The notes below the pieces were generated by a model. That model was not told the origin of the DNA. It did no database searches and saw only the letters and a program-made list of their open reading frames with translations. Of a DNA stretch of 64,000 nt, positions 28,323 to 41,681 are shown piece by piece (position 1 is the stretch's first letter; every line of letters starts with the position of its first letter). The DNA is taken from contig NBIV01000017.1 of assembly GCA_003194525.1 (NCBI GenBank), forward strand, positions 186,001 through 250,000, written 5' to 3'. The stretch comes from Gracilariopsis chorda (lineage: Eukaryota > Rhodophyta > Florideophyceae > Gracilariales > Gracilariaceae). Position numbers and translations under genes: made by a program.

Positions 28323-31300
28323 TATTCCACATATGGCATTCGCAACTCAACTCCAGGAGTCATCGGTGACCCTCCGGCTTTCAGAGCTTTCAGACTGGCT
28401 CGCAGATAGGTTTTCAATACATCTAAAGCCAATGGTCCCATTCCCCAGGCAAAGTTGTGCATCTGTTCGCATAATCTATTGCAATTAGCGCACGAAACGA
28501 AATTATCAAGCTCCCTCTTACTTCCATCTTTGTTTGTCATGGAGTTATTTGCTAACGATGAATGGTTCATTACCTTCGCTTCGCGGCCCAACGACTAATC
28601 TCAATGCCGGTATGTTTGCAGGGTCCATCCAACAAATTCCATGCGCAAGTAAGGATGAAAAAGGGTTTCTAGTGAGAAACTATGTCCAACGAGGAGTCAA
28701 GTTCCGGTACTCACTGTAATTCCTCTGCATATAAGGTTTTCATCATATGAGCGCAAGGAAAGCCGTTCGACACCGGCTTGCAGCATGTGCAACCTTTTTT
28801 AAAAACCTTCCTAGACACCTTATCATCTACGAAGACATCTATAAGACAAGAGAATAACTCGAAACTCGAGTGGGCGCGTCGGACGTTTACACACGAGTGA
28901 GTTACTGTAAAGACAGCAGTAAGAGTCATAGGAAGGTTGGATATTTCAAGAATGGACAAAATTGAAGCCAAAAGTTCGCGTCCGGTTGTCAAGTGCGTTT
29001 TGTCAACACGAAACCGAGAAGAATGCAAAAAGCTGACTTCGAGGAACTTTTCCAGGGCATATGAGGTGTTATCGGTACACATTTTTTTGCAGAACAGAAG
29101 TAGGAATTCCAAGAGCGGAGGAAGATAGCTGCCGGAAGTAAGTTGCTTTTTTTGAAGCTTATTGCAAATCCATGCCTTTCTGTGTTTATTTAGCTCAAGC
29201 ATCTCGGCGGGAACATCAAATATTGGCACTCGTCTCCGTAAACTATGATGTCGAAACATTAAGTTTGCAGACTCCGAGTATCCCGTACCTTGAAACAAAA
29301 ATCTCATCAGCATGTGGAGGTAGGTTTTTGTAGTATGTGAGGAGAAGAGGCGGATTTTTTGGATACAGAAAAGAGTACCATCGTGGCAGAGGACAGTTCA
29401 ATGCTACAAAATGTTTTGACTCAAATTCGTTCCTGTGATGATCAAGCTCTTCTATGCTGTTAGTCCTGTGAATGAAATCAATATCACTTTTCATATCCTC
29501 ACAAAAAGATGGCTTAGATAACTTAGCACACCAAGTGGCCACATTCTTATCCTGGTTGGTATTTAAATGCCACCCTTCCAAACAGAGAAAACTGTGTGGA
29601 AGAACCTTCCAAACTGCGGCGAATAGTGCAGCATGTTCATCAATAAACACGATTCCCGGCGAAAGCGGTACAACAGATTAGAATTTCTGTAACATCCAAG
29701 TAGAACGTTCTCCTGTTTGTGATGGTGTCAATCCCATAAAGAAAGTGCATTCCTGCCCGGAGTGTGAATGACCACTGATACACATCAAAGAATAACTGAA
29801 TCTATTGGCAATAGAATTGCAGTTTATAGAAATTACTAGAATGATGCCGTATCTCTCGTAGTGATGTATCCAGTCCTCTAGCATCTGCACCGTAGAGTGC
29901 ATGCTGTTTGCAACTGTTGTAGAGAAGAAGACCAATTGTGCCATATTTCTCTCTTGTAGCGCAGACAAAGCGTGAAAAAGTCGAAAGCATTCCTCATCTC
30001 TCTGACTGCTTTTGTTTTTTATGTACTTGAGGTGCTGTTTTGGCTCCCCCCGTCAATTTCGATCTGATATCTGTCCTGTAGATACCGCAAAACATCTTTG
30101 TACCCCATTCGAAGCTTATTGTGCATCTTCTTGGCCTTTTGGACAGTTTCTAACGGTAAACAAGTTCGTAAACATCTCTTCTCTGGCTCGTGGCAGTGGA
30201 ATGCTCTAAATGTATCGTACGTATATCGCCATCTAGTTTCCTTAGCTATAAAATTTTCTTAATTTCGTATGCTATCTCGTATCTCTACCGTCTTGACAAT
30301 CATCATAAACCTGCACCCTTCCATACCATACACATTTGAACATCTCAAAAGCGCACGCTTCAGTACTCTATTTTATTCGTCAATAGCTTGCTGTTCTCCT
30401 CTTTCATGATACCCAGCGTCACTTACCCCTACTTTATACGCGAAGCCCTCGCTAATGAACTTCACCTGCTTGATTACTTCTTGTCCAGGCAAATTTGCCC
30501 CCAGCGCTTCAATAAATGTTTACAAAGTGGCAATCATTTCCGCATGTTGGAAAAATTCTTCCTTGGCACTCTCCAAAGTAGTATTCATGTCTATCTCCGG
30601 GTTCGACGGACACTCATCATCATTAAGCTCCTCAAGATCCGAGATCACATGTGCTTCACTATAGTTCATTCGGAGTTCTTCCTTTTCATCCAAGTTCTCG
30701 TCTTCCGAGTTTTCACACTCTACTTCAGAAAAATCTTGCTCACATCTCACTGAGCGCAACGCCCCAGCAACTACACCAATTTCACTCTTTCGTCCCATGC
30801 TTGCACTCGGCTCTTCTGTAATAGATGAATATGTACCAGCATAATTTACCTCCCCATGCGTCCTTTGGTCTTGCTGTTTACGTCTGCCATCTCAGTTCAC
30901 ATTAAGCCCTACGGAGTGAAACTTATCGCACTGGAAACCGGTGTTGCATGAATAAATCACTGGAAACGTCCACGCTGTCACTTTGAGCAGATAATGAAAG
31001 TACATCGGTTAGTTCAGGTTTCTTATCACGAGGTAGCCAAAACAAAATGGAACTACAAACTGACCAGACGCGCTTAGCTGCATCTATTTCCGTTAGAACC
31101 CCAGACTCGTGATTGTGGTCTAGCTTGAGCATCACTTTCGAAGCCTTTTTGTCCGCTTTCAGCGTTTCCATGAGGGCAGCCTTACATTTACAAGGTTCTA
31201 TGTACTTTAGACATCTCATTCTCAACGATAAGTAGTGCTTATTTCGCTTATGTGCGGATGACCTGCAGTACGTCAGACCATATGCATTCCCATCATTCGT

Positions 31301-31594
31301 GATGTTATAGAGCAGTCCACGAAAGTCTTCGACAACAGATTTCTCATTTTGTATAGACTGCGCTGTATCCACGACTTTTAGCATTGCCCCAGCAGAATCT
31401 AGCTTCCTTGAGCCTCGTTGAGCATGCTCGAGTGGTCTAACCACCGGACGTTTCGGCACCATAGAATGCATAACCTCGTCAAGCAGCCCTTTCACATCCA
31501 TCTCTGTGTCTCGGAACCTCGCCCGGTTCGCACGTACTATCTTCTTTCTCTGCGAAAGTAGTCGTTGAAATTGCCTACTTCTATATTTCCCCAC
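28323..31594 (-). pseudogene. Decayed Mutator-like (MULE) transposase with SWIM zinc finger
   Basis: Minus-strand fragments in family order. 30923-31594 is an N-terminal FAR1/FLYWCH-like zinc-binding region (CKCKAALMETLKADKK..HNHE). 30520-30798 is an acidic linker. 29678-29968 is the start of the transposase core (YERYGIILVISINCNS). 29243-29650 continues it (GIVFIDEHAALFAAVW, then CLEGWH), separated from the previous piece by a single TAA at 29678-29680. 28711-29313 is in another frame and ends with a SWIM finger (CTCCKPVSNGFPCAH). 28229-28591 is a C-terminal remnant whose end runs into repeat R3. Stops and at least one frame change make it non-functional as read. Intact family members move Mutator-type DNA transposons. 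Confidence 0.75.
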
Positions 31595-31599
31595 GAAAA

Positions 31600-34500
31600 T
31601 AGAGAAGTTGTCATTAGCGCTAAATGGAAACGAAGCAACAACATGACAACAATGAACACTATCAAGAAATGCATACAGAAGACGTTACCAGTATTTGTGG
31701 TTCTTCTTCGCCCACAAAATCAACCCGAAAAAAAAGGTACAAAACCCCAACCTAAAGTCATTGTTAGGTGAATTTGAAGATGTATTTCCAGACCAACTCC
31801 CAAAAAAACTACCCCCGAAGCGAGAACAAGACTTTGATATCGACCTGCTGCCAGGTTTTACGCCACTCAATAAAGCAGTATATCGAATGTGAGATAAAAA
31901 AGTTACAGAACTACCTAAGCAGCTCGATGAAGTGCTTCAACAGGGTTTCATCTGACCAAGCTCAAGCACTTGGGGTGCACCCGTACTATTCGTTGCCAAG
32001 AAAGATGGAGCATTGAGACTATGAATTGACTACCGAGGTCTAAACAAACTAAAGGTGGAGAATAGTTACCCCATACCCCGGATTGATGACATATTCGATC
32101 AGCTAAGGGGCGCTAAAATATTTTCAAAAATATATCTTCGTTCAGGATATCATCGAATAAGACTTTCCGAACAGTCAATCCCGAGAACTGCCTTCCGTAC
32201 AAGATACGGTCACTTTGAGTTCCTCATACTTCCTTTTGGTCTTACCAACGCACCAGCTTCATTTATGAGCCTGATGGATACGGTACTGAGAGAATACATA
32301 GACGTTTTCGTCTTAGTATATCTAGATGAAATTCTTATTTATATTGAGAACAAGGAAGAACATCTGAAGCATTTCAGATGTGTACTCACCAAACCTTGCG
32401 AGCACAAACTTTATTGGAAGCTTTCAAAGTGTGAATTCATGAAGCAGAAAGTTGAGTATCTTGGACACATTGTGAGTACAGAAGGTATATCCGTCGAAGC
32501 GCAGAAGGTTGATTCAATCCTGAATTGGAGTACACCTAAAAACAAGACCGACGTCCAGGCATTCCTGGGATTAGTAAACTACTACCGAAGATTTATTAAG
32601 AACTGTTCCGAAATATCGAAACCCTTGACCAAACTATGCGGAAAATCTGAATTTGGATGGAAAAAAGAACAACCTCAAAGTTTTGATTCCTTGAAGAAAG
32701 CTATCACGAGAACCCCAGTACTCAGGCACTTTAACCCAAAATTACCCATCATCGTTACTACCGACGCTTCTCAATATGCCATTGGAGCCGTTATGGGACA
32801 GGTTGAAAACAATGTTAAACGACCTGTAGCATTTTCATCAAGAACATTAAACGCTGCCGAACAACGTTACGCAGCCGACGAAAGAGAACTCTTGGGGGTA
32901 ACAAACACGTTGAGTACATGTAGAGTGTACCTTCATGGCCAAAAATTTACAGTTTACACTGACCACTACCCTTTGAAGTATCTAAAATCTCAACTGAACC
33001 TGTCTCAAAGATAGGTATGCTGGCTAGAAAAAATCGTTGATTTTGACTTCTGTTTTCAGCTGATCAAAAGAAGTCCAACGTTGTCGCAGATGCTCTTTCA
33101 AGAGACCCGAAACACGCTGAGAAACCTGAAGTAATTAAACGGTCACTACTTCAGGAAGCAATTCTCAGAACCTCCAAAGTCAATGGTGTATCCCACGTTG
33201 GTGAAGTATCCAAAAAGGATACGCGCGCATTCATCAACGGATATATGAACGACAAGGGACTCAGAAACCTATACAAATCTGCACAGGGGCCATTCTACAA
33301 ACAAAACGGATTTTTGTATAGGGAAGGACGACTCTGCGTACCAAAAGGAGAAGTACGACTAAGAATACTACAAAACTACCACGATCAACATATATCAGCT
33401 CATCTAGGATTTAAGAAAACATATGAAAGGATTCGGAGACTATACTACTGGAAATCGTTACCCCAAACGATTAAGGAATACAACGACTCATGTCTGAAGT
33501 GTCAAGAAACGAAATCAGAAACCAAGAAACCCCAGGTTCAACTACAACCACTAACTACTCCAAGAAAGAAGTGGGCCCAAATTACAATATACTTCATCAC
33601 ACCGCTTCCCAAAACGAAACATGGGAATAGTGCATTGTACGTCGTAGTAGACCGCCTATCCAAGTTGATCAGAATTATCCCCACAACATCAGATTTCACT
33701 GCAGTCCAGACTGCAGACCTCTATTTCAAACACGTATACAGACATCATGGCCTTTCCGAAATAATTATCTCCGACAGGGACAAGATTTTTATGAGCGGCT
33801 TTTTGAAAGAAGTATTCCGTCTCGTCGGTACTAAGATAAGGACATCAACAGCATATATCCCACAGACAGATGGCCAAACCGAGGTAATGAACAAAAAACT
33901 TGAAGAAATGATTAGAGCATACGTCACTCTTAAGCAATCTAATTGGGATGAACACCTCATAGAATTTGAATTCGCATACAAATCGTCAGAGAACTCAACC
34001 ACTAAGTTTACACGCTTCTTCTTAGCGTATGGGGACCACCCAAGAGTACTACTGCTGGATACTATCATTTCAGAAAATGATGCAGCTCTAAAGGTCATAG
34101 AAACCATGAAGCAAGCAACCATAGAAGCAATAACACAGATTGAAAAACAGAACCGTTACTACAAGTCATACACCGATAAGAATTGGTCCCGCTGGACATT
34201 CAAAGTGGGACAGAAAGTCATGTTGTCCACAAAAAACCTCAATGCATACCACATGGGAAAGAAGTCTAAACTACGAATCCGATACTGTGGACCGTTGAGG
34301 ATCACAGAAAAACTTGATCCAGTAACATTTCGTCTAGAATTGAGTCACGCACTGAAGTCAAAAATTCATGACGTGTTCCACGCTAGTTTTCTCAAGCCTT
34401 ATCGAGAAGACAAATCAATTCGTCCCGAGCCAGACCATCCCACCCAGCTAACATTGAAAGATGGGACAGAAGATTATGAAGTAGAATGTATTGTCAACCA

Positions 34501-34654
34501 CAGAAAAGGGGACAGAGGATTTGATTTTCTTGTCAAATGGCTTGGATACCCAAGTCATGAGAACACTTGGATGAAAGAAAGAGAGCTCACGAACTGCAAA
34601 GCACTTCTCCAGCAGTATAAAAAGGCGAACGGACTCATATCGAGAAGGAACTAA
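31600..34654 (+). pseudogene. Ty3/gypsy chromovirus pol, 5'-truncated, with stops and changed active sites
   Basis: Reads through pre-RT (about 31620-31770, ISAKWK then LLGEFEDVFPDQLP in a different frame), RT/RNase H (31780-33060), integrase and chromodomain (33070-34654). RT has three in-frame TGA codons near 31890, 31950 and 32020, and its YxDD box reads YLDE. A frame change lies near 33055. The integrase keeps its HHCC finger (HISAHLG, CLKC), SDRDKIF and GQTEVMNKKLEE, but the position of the first catalytic Asp reads IYFI instead of DF[IV]. The C-terminal chromodomain (YEVECIVNHRKGDRG, LVKWLGYPSHENTW) marks a chromovirus. Gag and protease are missing. The left edge cuts against the MULE relic. 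Confidence 0.9.
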
Positions 34655-35167
34655 GCATCCCCGTCTCAACAAACCTTGAAGATGACTCAGAACTCCAATT
34701 TCGAAGACGCGAGAGAAATTTACAACAATATCAACCTCGGTGGAAGATCATTATACCACTGGATGGGTGAAATCACTAGCATTTAGGCAATCATGCTACG
34801 TCTTTGCTGGGCAGCCTGCTATATCTCTTTCTCATTCGCACAACCCCGTGAACCCCTCTACACCAACGAGAATGACATACTGCTGCACCGACTCTTCTTC
34901 AAGTATGATGGAGAAATTCTGACGATTTTGGACGATACGTTCGAAATGCCTATCTTCTACTATACGGTCGCGCGTTATTGACACCTCACGGGTGAACGAA
35001 GTTTTACAGAGAAAATTGGTGAAATCCTGAACCGCTTCGAGGATGAAGGTCAAGTCTCATTCACCTTAGAACCTGATATTCAGTGCGACCTGTTCCCCGT
35101 TCCTTCCGAATCTGGGTTTGTGCGAGTCTAAGAAAATCTTCGTCACGAGTCGGGTCGACTCTACTGT

Positions 35168-36100
35168 TAGGGGAGAGTGATGTTAGAATTAGTTATTATT
35201 AACCTTTCTTTGAGTAAAGTTAGCTCTAGCATCAGTTATAACGTGCACAAACCAGCTAGTTTTATTCTACTCGATCTGCTGAAGAAATCGGTTACCTATT
35301 TGTCGTACCAAACTAGCCTTAAAGCCGAGTTGACATCTTCGTGACACCCTGTCATTAAATATGCCATGACCGCATGTTCATGTCAAAGAAGTCTTGGCTG
35401 ACCACGTGGACATATTGGCTCTAAAGTACACGTTTCCTACTACTCATAACGTTGACAGACACTTCACACGATACAGCAGGGATCGAACGGTCATGGAAGA
35501 TTCCCGAGGGAGTCGTGCCAAGTCATCACTGGCACCCTGGGTACATGCCAGATCATCAAGACCTCGTCTGGTGACATATCATCAGCATTGATGGAATTTG
35601 CCAAGTCATCAAACGACTAGATCTGGCACTAAACCCTGTAAACCAGTCGCGTACGGAGGCCAGCACCAACATCAAGCATCATATCGTTTAACTGGGACGA
35701 ATTCTCATCGACTAGTGGCACTGATAGAACTAGACTAGAAACTCTATATAAATCCCGATGGATGCTCTGAACTTCTAATTCGGATCATCACCATCTACTT
35801 CCAACAACTTCAACCACTGCACCTCTGTTCCGAACGGCGCAGTGCTCTCTAGAAGTCTTACAAAAGTTCTGTTGTCCACATCACGATAGAATGGTGTTGA
35901 ACGCGCTGCAAGTTCCGGCGTTCTCGACGGAATTCTATTTCTACGACAGTTCTGAAAATCTGAATCCTCGCTGTGTGATTGAATGCGGTCCAAGTTCTGA
36001 AATGGATCTGGTTCGCAGAGATCGACAATCATCAATGCAGATAAGATTTCGATTTTAAAAAACTTTTCCCAAACTGATCTCAACATGACGCAATTTGACA
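35168..36100 (+). mobile_element. Probable 3' LTR of the plus-strand Ty3 element
   Basis: A purine tract AGGGGAGAG (about 35168-35176) is followed at once by TGATGTTAG, the expected polypurine tract and TG start of a 3' LTR. Downstream, TATATAAAT at about 35742-35750 looks like the LTR promoter TATA box. The LTR end was not located, so the right limit is approximate. Between pol and the LTR (34655-35167) there is only untranslated sequence. Confidence 0.5.
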
Positions 36101-36124
36101 GTTCCGGATAGTTCCAAACGCTGT

Positions 36125-36375
36125 TCTTGGAGTCACAGCATATTCATGTAGCAAGTGGTGCCCTTTTTGAATGCTGCAAACGCGCTGGACGATATCAGGT
36201 TTAAAGACAATTCTGTGTCTTTTTTGGTTACTGGCCTGTGATTGGTGGGTTGTGAAGCCTCAGAAATTTTTGAGGTTTTGGCTGTTCTGCGCATGTTGCC
36301 ATTTGAGGTTATCGTGCTCTAATTGGCTCTTTCAATGACATATGTGACGTAAAGTAGAATAACCAAACCCCGTTT
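36125..36375. repeat. Dispersed repeat R1, copy b
   Basis: Reverse-complement partner of 26850-27120, with the same sequence blocks in inverted order. Directly followed by repeat R2. Confidence 0.75.
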
Positions 36376-36489
36376 TTGCAAGCACCCAATGCTTCCAAAA
36401 AGAACGAATCGTTTGGCAGTAAAGACAATTAAATGCGTTCAAAAACTCTGCAGAGAGGGATCTCGAAACCTCTCTGCCGGAAGCAATTT

Positions 36490-36735
36490 TGCACTGAAAG
36501 CACTTACTGTTGAAGCAAAAACAAAAAAGTGAGAAGAAAAGTGTCTTTTTTTTAAAATTTGGTCTGGAGATACTTCTGAAAACCCTGAACCACTCTAAGT
36601 TGGTTGACAAAGAAGAATAAGAAAGAACTGCGGGCCACGGCAGCGTTTACTTCTTGTATAGAACTCAAAATACTGCATACATCTTACTAAACTAATATCT
36701 TGCATGTTCATATTATCTATCTATTATTATGCTTA
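36490..36735. repeat. Dispersed repeat R2, copy a
   Basis: About 245 bp matching 53085-53325 in the same orientation, sharing AGCACTTACT, GAGGCAAAAACA-like and TTCATATTATCT(A/G)TCTAT blocks. No coding content. The stretch 36736-37433 to its right holds no recognised feature apart from short ORFs. Confidence 0.7.
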
Positions 36736-37433
36736 AAAAGTAAAGTAATAATGCTTAGAAATTTGGAACTCAACTTGGGGTTAGTTCCAAATTCCGAAAA
36801 GTTGTGCATGTTCTGCATTGCTTGGAAAAGACGAACTGAAAACCATTAACCCCCCCGTAAATCATTATTCGTCCTTGATTAATCCCTTCTTTTTATTGGT
36901 ATGGTGCAGAAATATTTGTATTGATACGAAACGATGAGAAAATCTATACTTCGAGTAAAAGTAACATTAAGTAGTTTACTTTTTTCCAGTTTTCGTGATG
37001 CAGTTTTAACTTCTAACTTGAATGTATTCTTCTCTTTTAAATGTCCAAATGTCGTAACTATGAAGCTGTAATAGAAGAACAGAGACTCTAGGAGTTCATC
37101 AATAACTGTAACTGATAGAACTGGTTCAAATCGTTTGACGATCATCAATAGTACTTCAAAATGTTCTGCAGTCTCGATAAATGGTCAGACAATCTAGTAG
37201 TATCCCAAACAAACGTGCCTCAAATTCCACATATAATCTGGGTAATCTTGAGATTAAACGAACTTGATTCGCCGACTTTCAATAGATCTTCCAGCGATAA
37301 CGAAGGAAAGAAATCATTATCTGGGTTCAGAGTAAAGAAAGCAAGGTTAAAACTCATGATTGATAATTTGTTTGGATGTGTAGTTTCCAATGATCTCTGG
37401 ATTGACGGTGATGATGATTATGTGACTATCAGC

Positions 37434-40400
37434 TCAACGATTCTCGGTGTCTTCGGGGTTTTTATAGTGCACAAGATATTCGAGCTTGCTCTTTCGAATG
37501 TGGTGGTTTAGAATCTCATCAATACTGATGTCCTCCTTCTGGAGGATTTGTTCACCCTGCAGTTGCTTCCTAACTTCCTCTGAGTTTTCGATCTCACGAT
37601 ATGACTTCAAAAATGATACATGAAAGGTAGGATGAATTTGTTCCAACTACCTCAGTAATTCGATAGGCTGTGTAGTCTGCGAATACTTTTTTGACGGGTT
37701 AAAGTCCCAAAAACTTCGGGTATAGCTTTTCGACTTGAGCTTACTTTAATTTTAAGTTCTGCATATCCTGGAGCACTTTAACTCCTTCTTTGAAGACTTG
37801 TTCTTTTCTTTTCTTGTCTCTGATTTCTGTCATTCTTAGATTACTTTCTCTTGTAGCTCATTTTGCGAGTTTGGTGGCGTACTTGATTCTTTCCAAGGAC
37901 TTGTCCATAACTTCCACCGTTGTCAGAAAATCCTCATGATGTAAGATGTCTGTGGTATGGACGGGATGTTGCTTATATTCCACGAAGTATGTCTTCATCT
38001 TTGTTGCTTCATTTGTGTGATTATCGTATGCAAACTCAAGACCACGGAGAGAGGTGTCCCAATTTCTTTGACTAGAACTAATGACATATCCAAGAATTTC
38101 TTCTAGTGTTCTGAAACATCGTTCTAGTTGACCACCACTTTGCGGTGAAATGCCTTTGATAAGTTAAGTTTCACTTTCAAGGTTTGCATTAAATCTTTCC
38201 AGAAACTTCCCGTAAATCCTAAACCTCGGCCTGAAATTATGTTTCGTGGTATTCCATGCTGTTTATAAACTTCTTTATAAAATATTTCTGCTGTATCTTT
38301 TTCATTTACGTTGGATTTCATTGGTTTGAAATGCGTTCTCTTCCATACTCTGTCCACAACTACTAATATTCAACACATTTTGTTCTTGCGTTTTGGCAAA
38401 TTGAAAATGAAATCCATTGAAATAACTTCCCACATTTTGCTAGGACGTGGAATTGGCCAAAATAAACCTTATGATCGTTCATTACTACTTTTAGAGGTTT
38501 GACATTCATAGCAGTGTTTAATGTATTCTTTAATTTCCTTATTCATCTTTGGCCAGAAATAAGATCATCGGAGCAGAGCTATAGTTTTCTGAGAACCCCC
38601 ATGAGCGCCAAGTATAGACGTATGACAATCATATACGATTTGGTCTTTTAATTCCCTTTTTGGAATACATAGACTATTCTTGTAGTGCAACGCCCTCAGG
38701 GAGGGATTCTTGGTACTTGGATGCTTTCCCGATATTATCGGTTGTGTAGTGTGTATATGAACTACGCCCCACAATGGTGGATATGGACACCTGGGACACG
38801 GTCTTGGGTCAATTGGCGGTTGGCCACAGTAGTGGATGTTTCCACGAAATGTGGAGTATTTACTTGATTTTATTTATTATTTTCACACCCATTTCTGGGA
38901 AGCTAGTACTTAGTGCGACGGCGCACTGCCGTTGCACCAGTAAACCTTCCTTAAAAAGGGACCCCAACCTGGGGAGCTGGCTCTAGTTGTTACCGCTTGC
39001 GCGCGTACTCCACTCCTCCTCGGATGGAAACGCCGCAAACCACGGGACATCTAACCCTCTTGCACATCTAAAGAGGCCCATCCTTGGGAATATAATTGTT
39101 CCAATCACATTGGTGTTTCGCCCTGTATAGGGAGTCCTGTACACCGGCATTGCTGTATTTGTTCGTCGCTCTCGCGACTCACCCTTGCCCAGTCTTCCTC
39201 CTTTCCCCCTTTCAGGGTAGTACATCCCGCTACCCGCGGCCCTCCTGTGTGCACCCGCTCACACTTCCCCACTTAAGTGGAAACATACCTCTACTGAGGA
39301 TCACATCCCGCTCACGCGGATACCGATTCTTTGCCTTCACCTCCCTGCGCAAGTCGCGACAGGTGTCCCTGGTCTCACAAACCGGCTTCGCCGTGATACC
39401 CCTGGGAGGGCTCTACCCAACTGGGTTCACCTCGTGAGAGGAAGATCCCGAACGTCTTTCGGTGTTTTTCTCCTTTGGGGCATTGCACCACAATTTTCAA
39501 GGCATATTCCATTATTCCTTTTCTTAAATGGCTCTTCCCGGTTACGTATTACATTTTTAAAGAACTCATCTGGCATAGAATCTATAATTTATGTTTTTGA
39601 TATTTTTCGTGTTCTTGAATTGTCGTTATACTCATCAGTTTCTTTATAAAACCAAGTGATACTTCGTGTTTTTCTTTATGGTTCTTTGATAATGTATTTG
39701 CATCTTTGTTTAGTTGGCCATGAACGTATTTGATCTTATAATCAAACTCTTGCATAAACTGAACCATCTGGCTTGTTTTGTAGACAAACTCTTTTGGTCT
39801 TCTAAGCATCTCAAGGGATGATGATCTGTATATTTATTGAACTTGGCTCCACGTAAATACGATCTCTTTGTTTCTAATGCATACAAAATAGCGCGTAATC
39901 CTCTTTCGTGCGTACAATATCCTTGCTTAGTTGCATATAATCTTCTTGAAGCAAAACAATCGGGTCTACATAGATGATTATCTGTTTGTGATAGTACTGC
40001 ACCAATTCCTGTTTGAGATGCGGCTGCAGTTAATTCCTAGGTTATTCATGGGTCTGCACATCTTAGAACAGGCGTATGACTTAATGCACCTCTCAGTTGT
40101 TTAAACGAATCATTTTCCTTTGAGATCCATATAAAATGATTCGTTTTCTTCGTTAATTCTGTCAGGAGTGAGACAATTTCTGAAAAATCCTTCACCTACC
40201 TTCTTTACCGGTTACATAATCCTAAAAAGCTTTGATGCTCTGTTATATTCTTAGGCGTATCCCAATTCATAATTTTTTCTGGTTTCTGTGGATTGAGTTT
40301 AACTCCTGCTTTTGTAAATATATGTCCTATATACTGGATGGACTTCTCCATAATTTTTCATTTTGATAATTTGACATATTGTTTATTCTTTCTTGGAATC

Positions 40401-41400
40401 TCAAATACATGTTCGAGATGACTGAGATGTTGTTCTTAGGTTTTACTATATATATTCGTATGTCATCCAGATACACTAATACAAATTCGTCAAGATGTTT
40501 CCTGAATAGAATATTCATGTTAGTTTAGAAGCATCCAGGAGCTTTAGTAAGACCGAAAGGTGTAACTAAATATTCAAACTGACCATACCTAGGTTGGAAG
40601 GCTGTTTTCTGTACATGATCTTCTGTTATTCTTATTTGATTATATCCAGATCTGAGATCTAGGTCAGAGAATGCTTTTCCTCGTCCCACTTGGTCCCAAA
40701 TTTGGTCAGTTCTTGGTAATGGTACTTGATTTTCGTATCGTCTGCTTATTGGGAGCACGATAATCAATACAAATTTTAAGTACTCCACCTTTCTTTTTAA
40801 GAAGATGAACGGGGCTTCCCCAAGGACTCATACTTGGTCTGATGAGACTACAAGTAATAGCCCTGCAAGTCACTCGTTCATTTCTTGTATTTCTACCCTG
40901 ACTCCTTATCAATTGCTCCAATTTTAGGTTTTGCTCTTTGTACGACATCTATCCTCAGTTTTACTTCTCTTGAGAAAGCATTTCCCTTGGCAGCCTCTCC
41001 TGGAACATATCTTCATAATAATTTAACAGCTGTCTTAACTCAATGATACTTGTAGTCTTAAGCAAATTTAATCCACTCTTTGACTTTAAATTAAACCTTT
41101 GTCTTGACTCTAGCGTCACTTTAGGCTCAGGCTTAGACTTCCTTCAACTGGCCTTCACAAGAACATGATATATAATGTATTTACTTTTCCTTACTAGCCT
41201 GGGGAGTTATTTTCTGGTCAGTACGAGTGTAGGTCGGGATTTGGCCTCATACCCATCATATTCTACCTGCAGAATAACTTGCTTACCTCCTAAATAAATG
41301 AGGATGCGGTTTGACTTCCAGTGTATTAGTGGATTTATGTCTGATAGTCATGAATTGCCTATAATTTCGTCATATTGTATCACATCAACCACAAATGGTT
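37434..41400 (-). pseudogene. Second Ty3/gypsy element: second half of protease, RT, RNase H, integrase (decayed)
   Basis: Minus-strand pieces in pol order from right to left. The protease second half is at about 41390-41200 (YDEIIG then DINPLIHWKSNRI). RT is at 40948-40327 (DLDLRSGYNQIRI, then FVLVYLDDIRIYI, so YLDD is intact). RNase H/linker is at 39809-39582 (FDYKIKYVHGQLNKDANTLS). The integrase finger is at 38774-38565, integrase core at 38357-38124 (HGIPRNIISGRGLGFTG, with SDRG read as SGRG), and the tail at 37646-37434 (HPTFHVSFLKSYRE, then chromodomain-like EYLVHYKNPEDTENR). Many stops and frame changes show long decay. A GC-rich insert interrupts it at about 38690-39490. Confidence 0.82.
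38690..39490. mobile_element. GC-rich insertion inside the second Ty3 pol
   Basis: Between the integrase-finger and RNase H parts of the minus-strand Ty3 relic lies about 800 bp of unrelated, more GC-rich DNA. It has many short GC palindromes (CCCGCTACCCGCGG-like and GCGACGGCGCACTGCCGTTGC-like segments). Ty3 coding resumes on both sides. No transposase is present. It is probably a non-autonomous element. Exact ends and target duplication were not resolved. Confidence 0.5.
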
Positions 41401-41681
41401 TAATAGAGAGCTTATGACTGCGCGGAATTCTGGGAGCCAATCTCAGAATTCCGGCAAGTTTGAATGCCCACGTGTACACTAAAATTGATACAGAATTCTG
41501 TTGTCGGGGAGTTTACGCAATCACGCACAAGCTGACTCTTGAGTATTAGGCAGGCAGACCTCAGCGTCTGTCATGCCCCGGGACTCTGGCAGCAGCCACC
41601 ATGTCTGGTCATCGCTAAAAAGACCACAGCTTAGTTGTAATTGCAACTAGATCCCTCACTTCTACTTGCACGTTACAGGCT

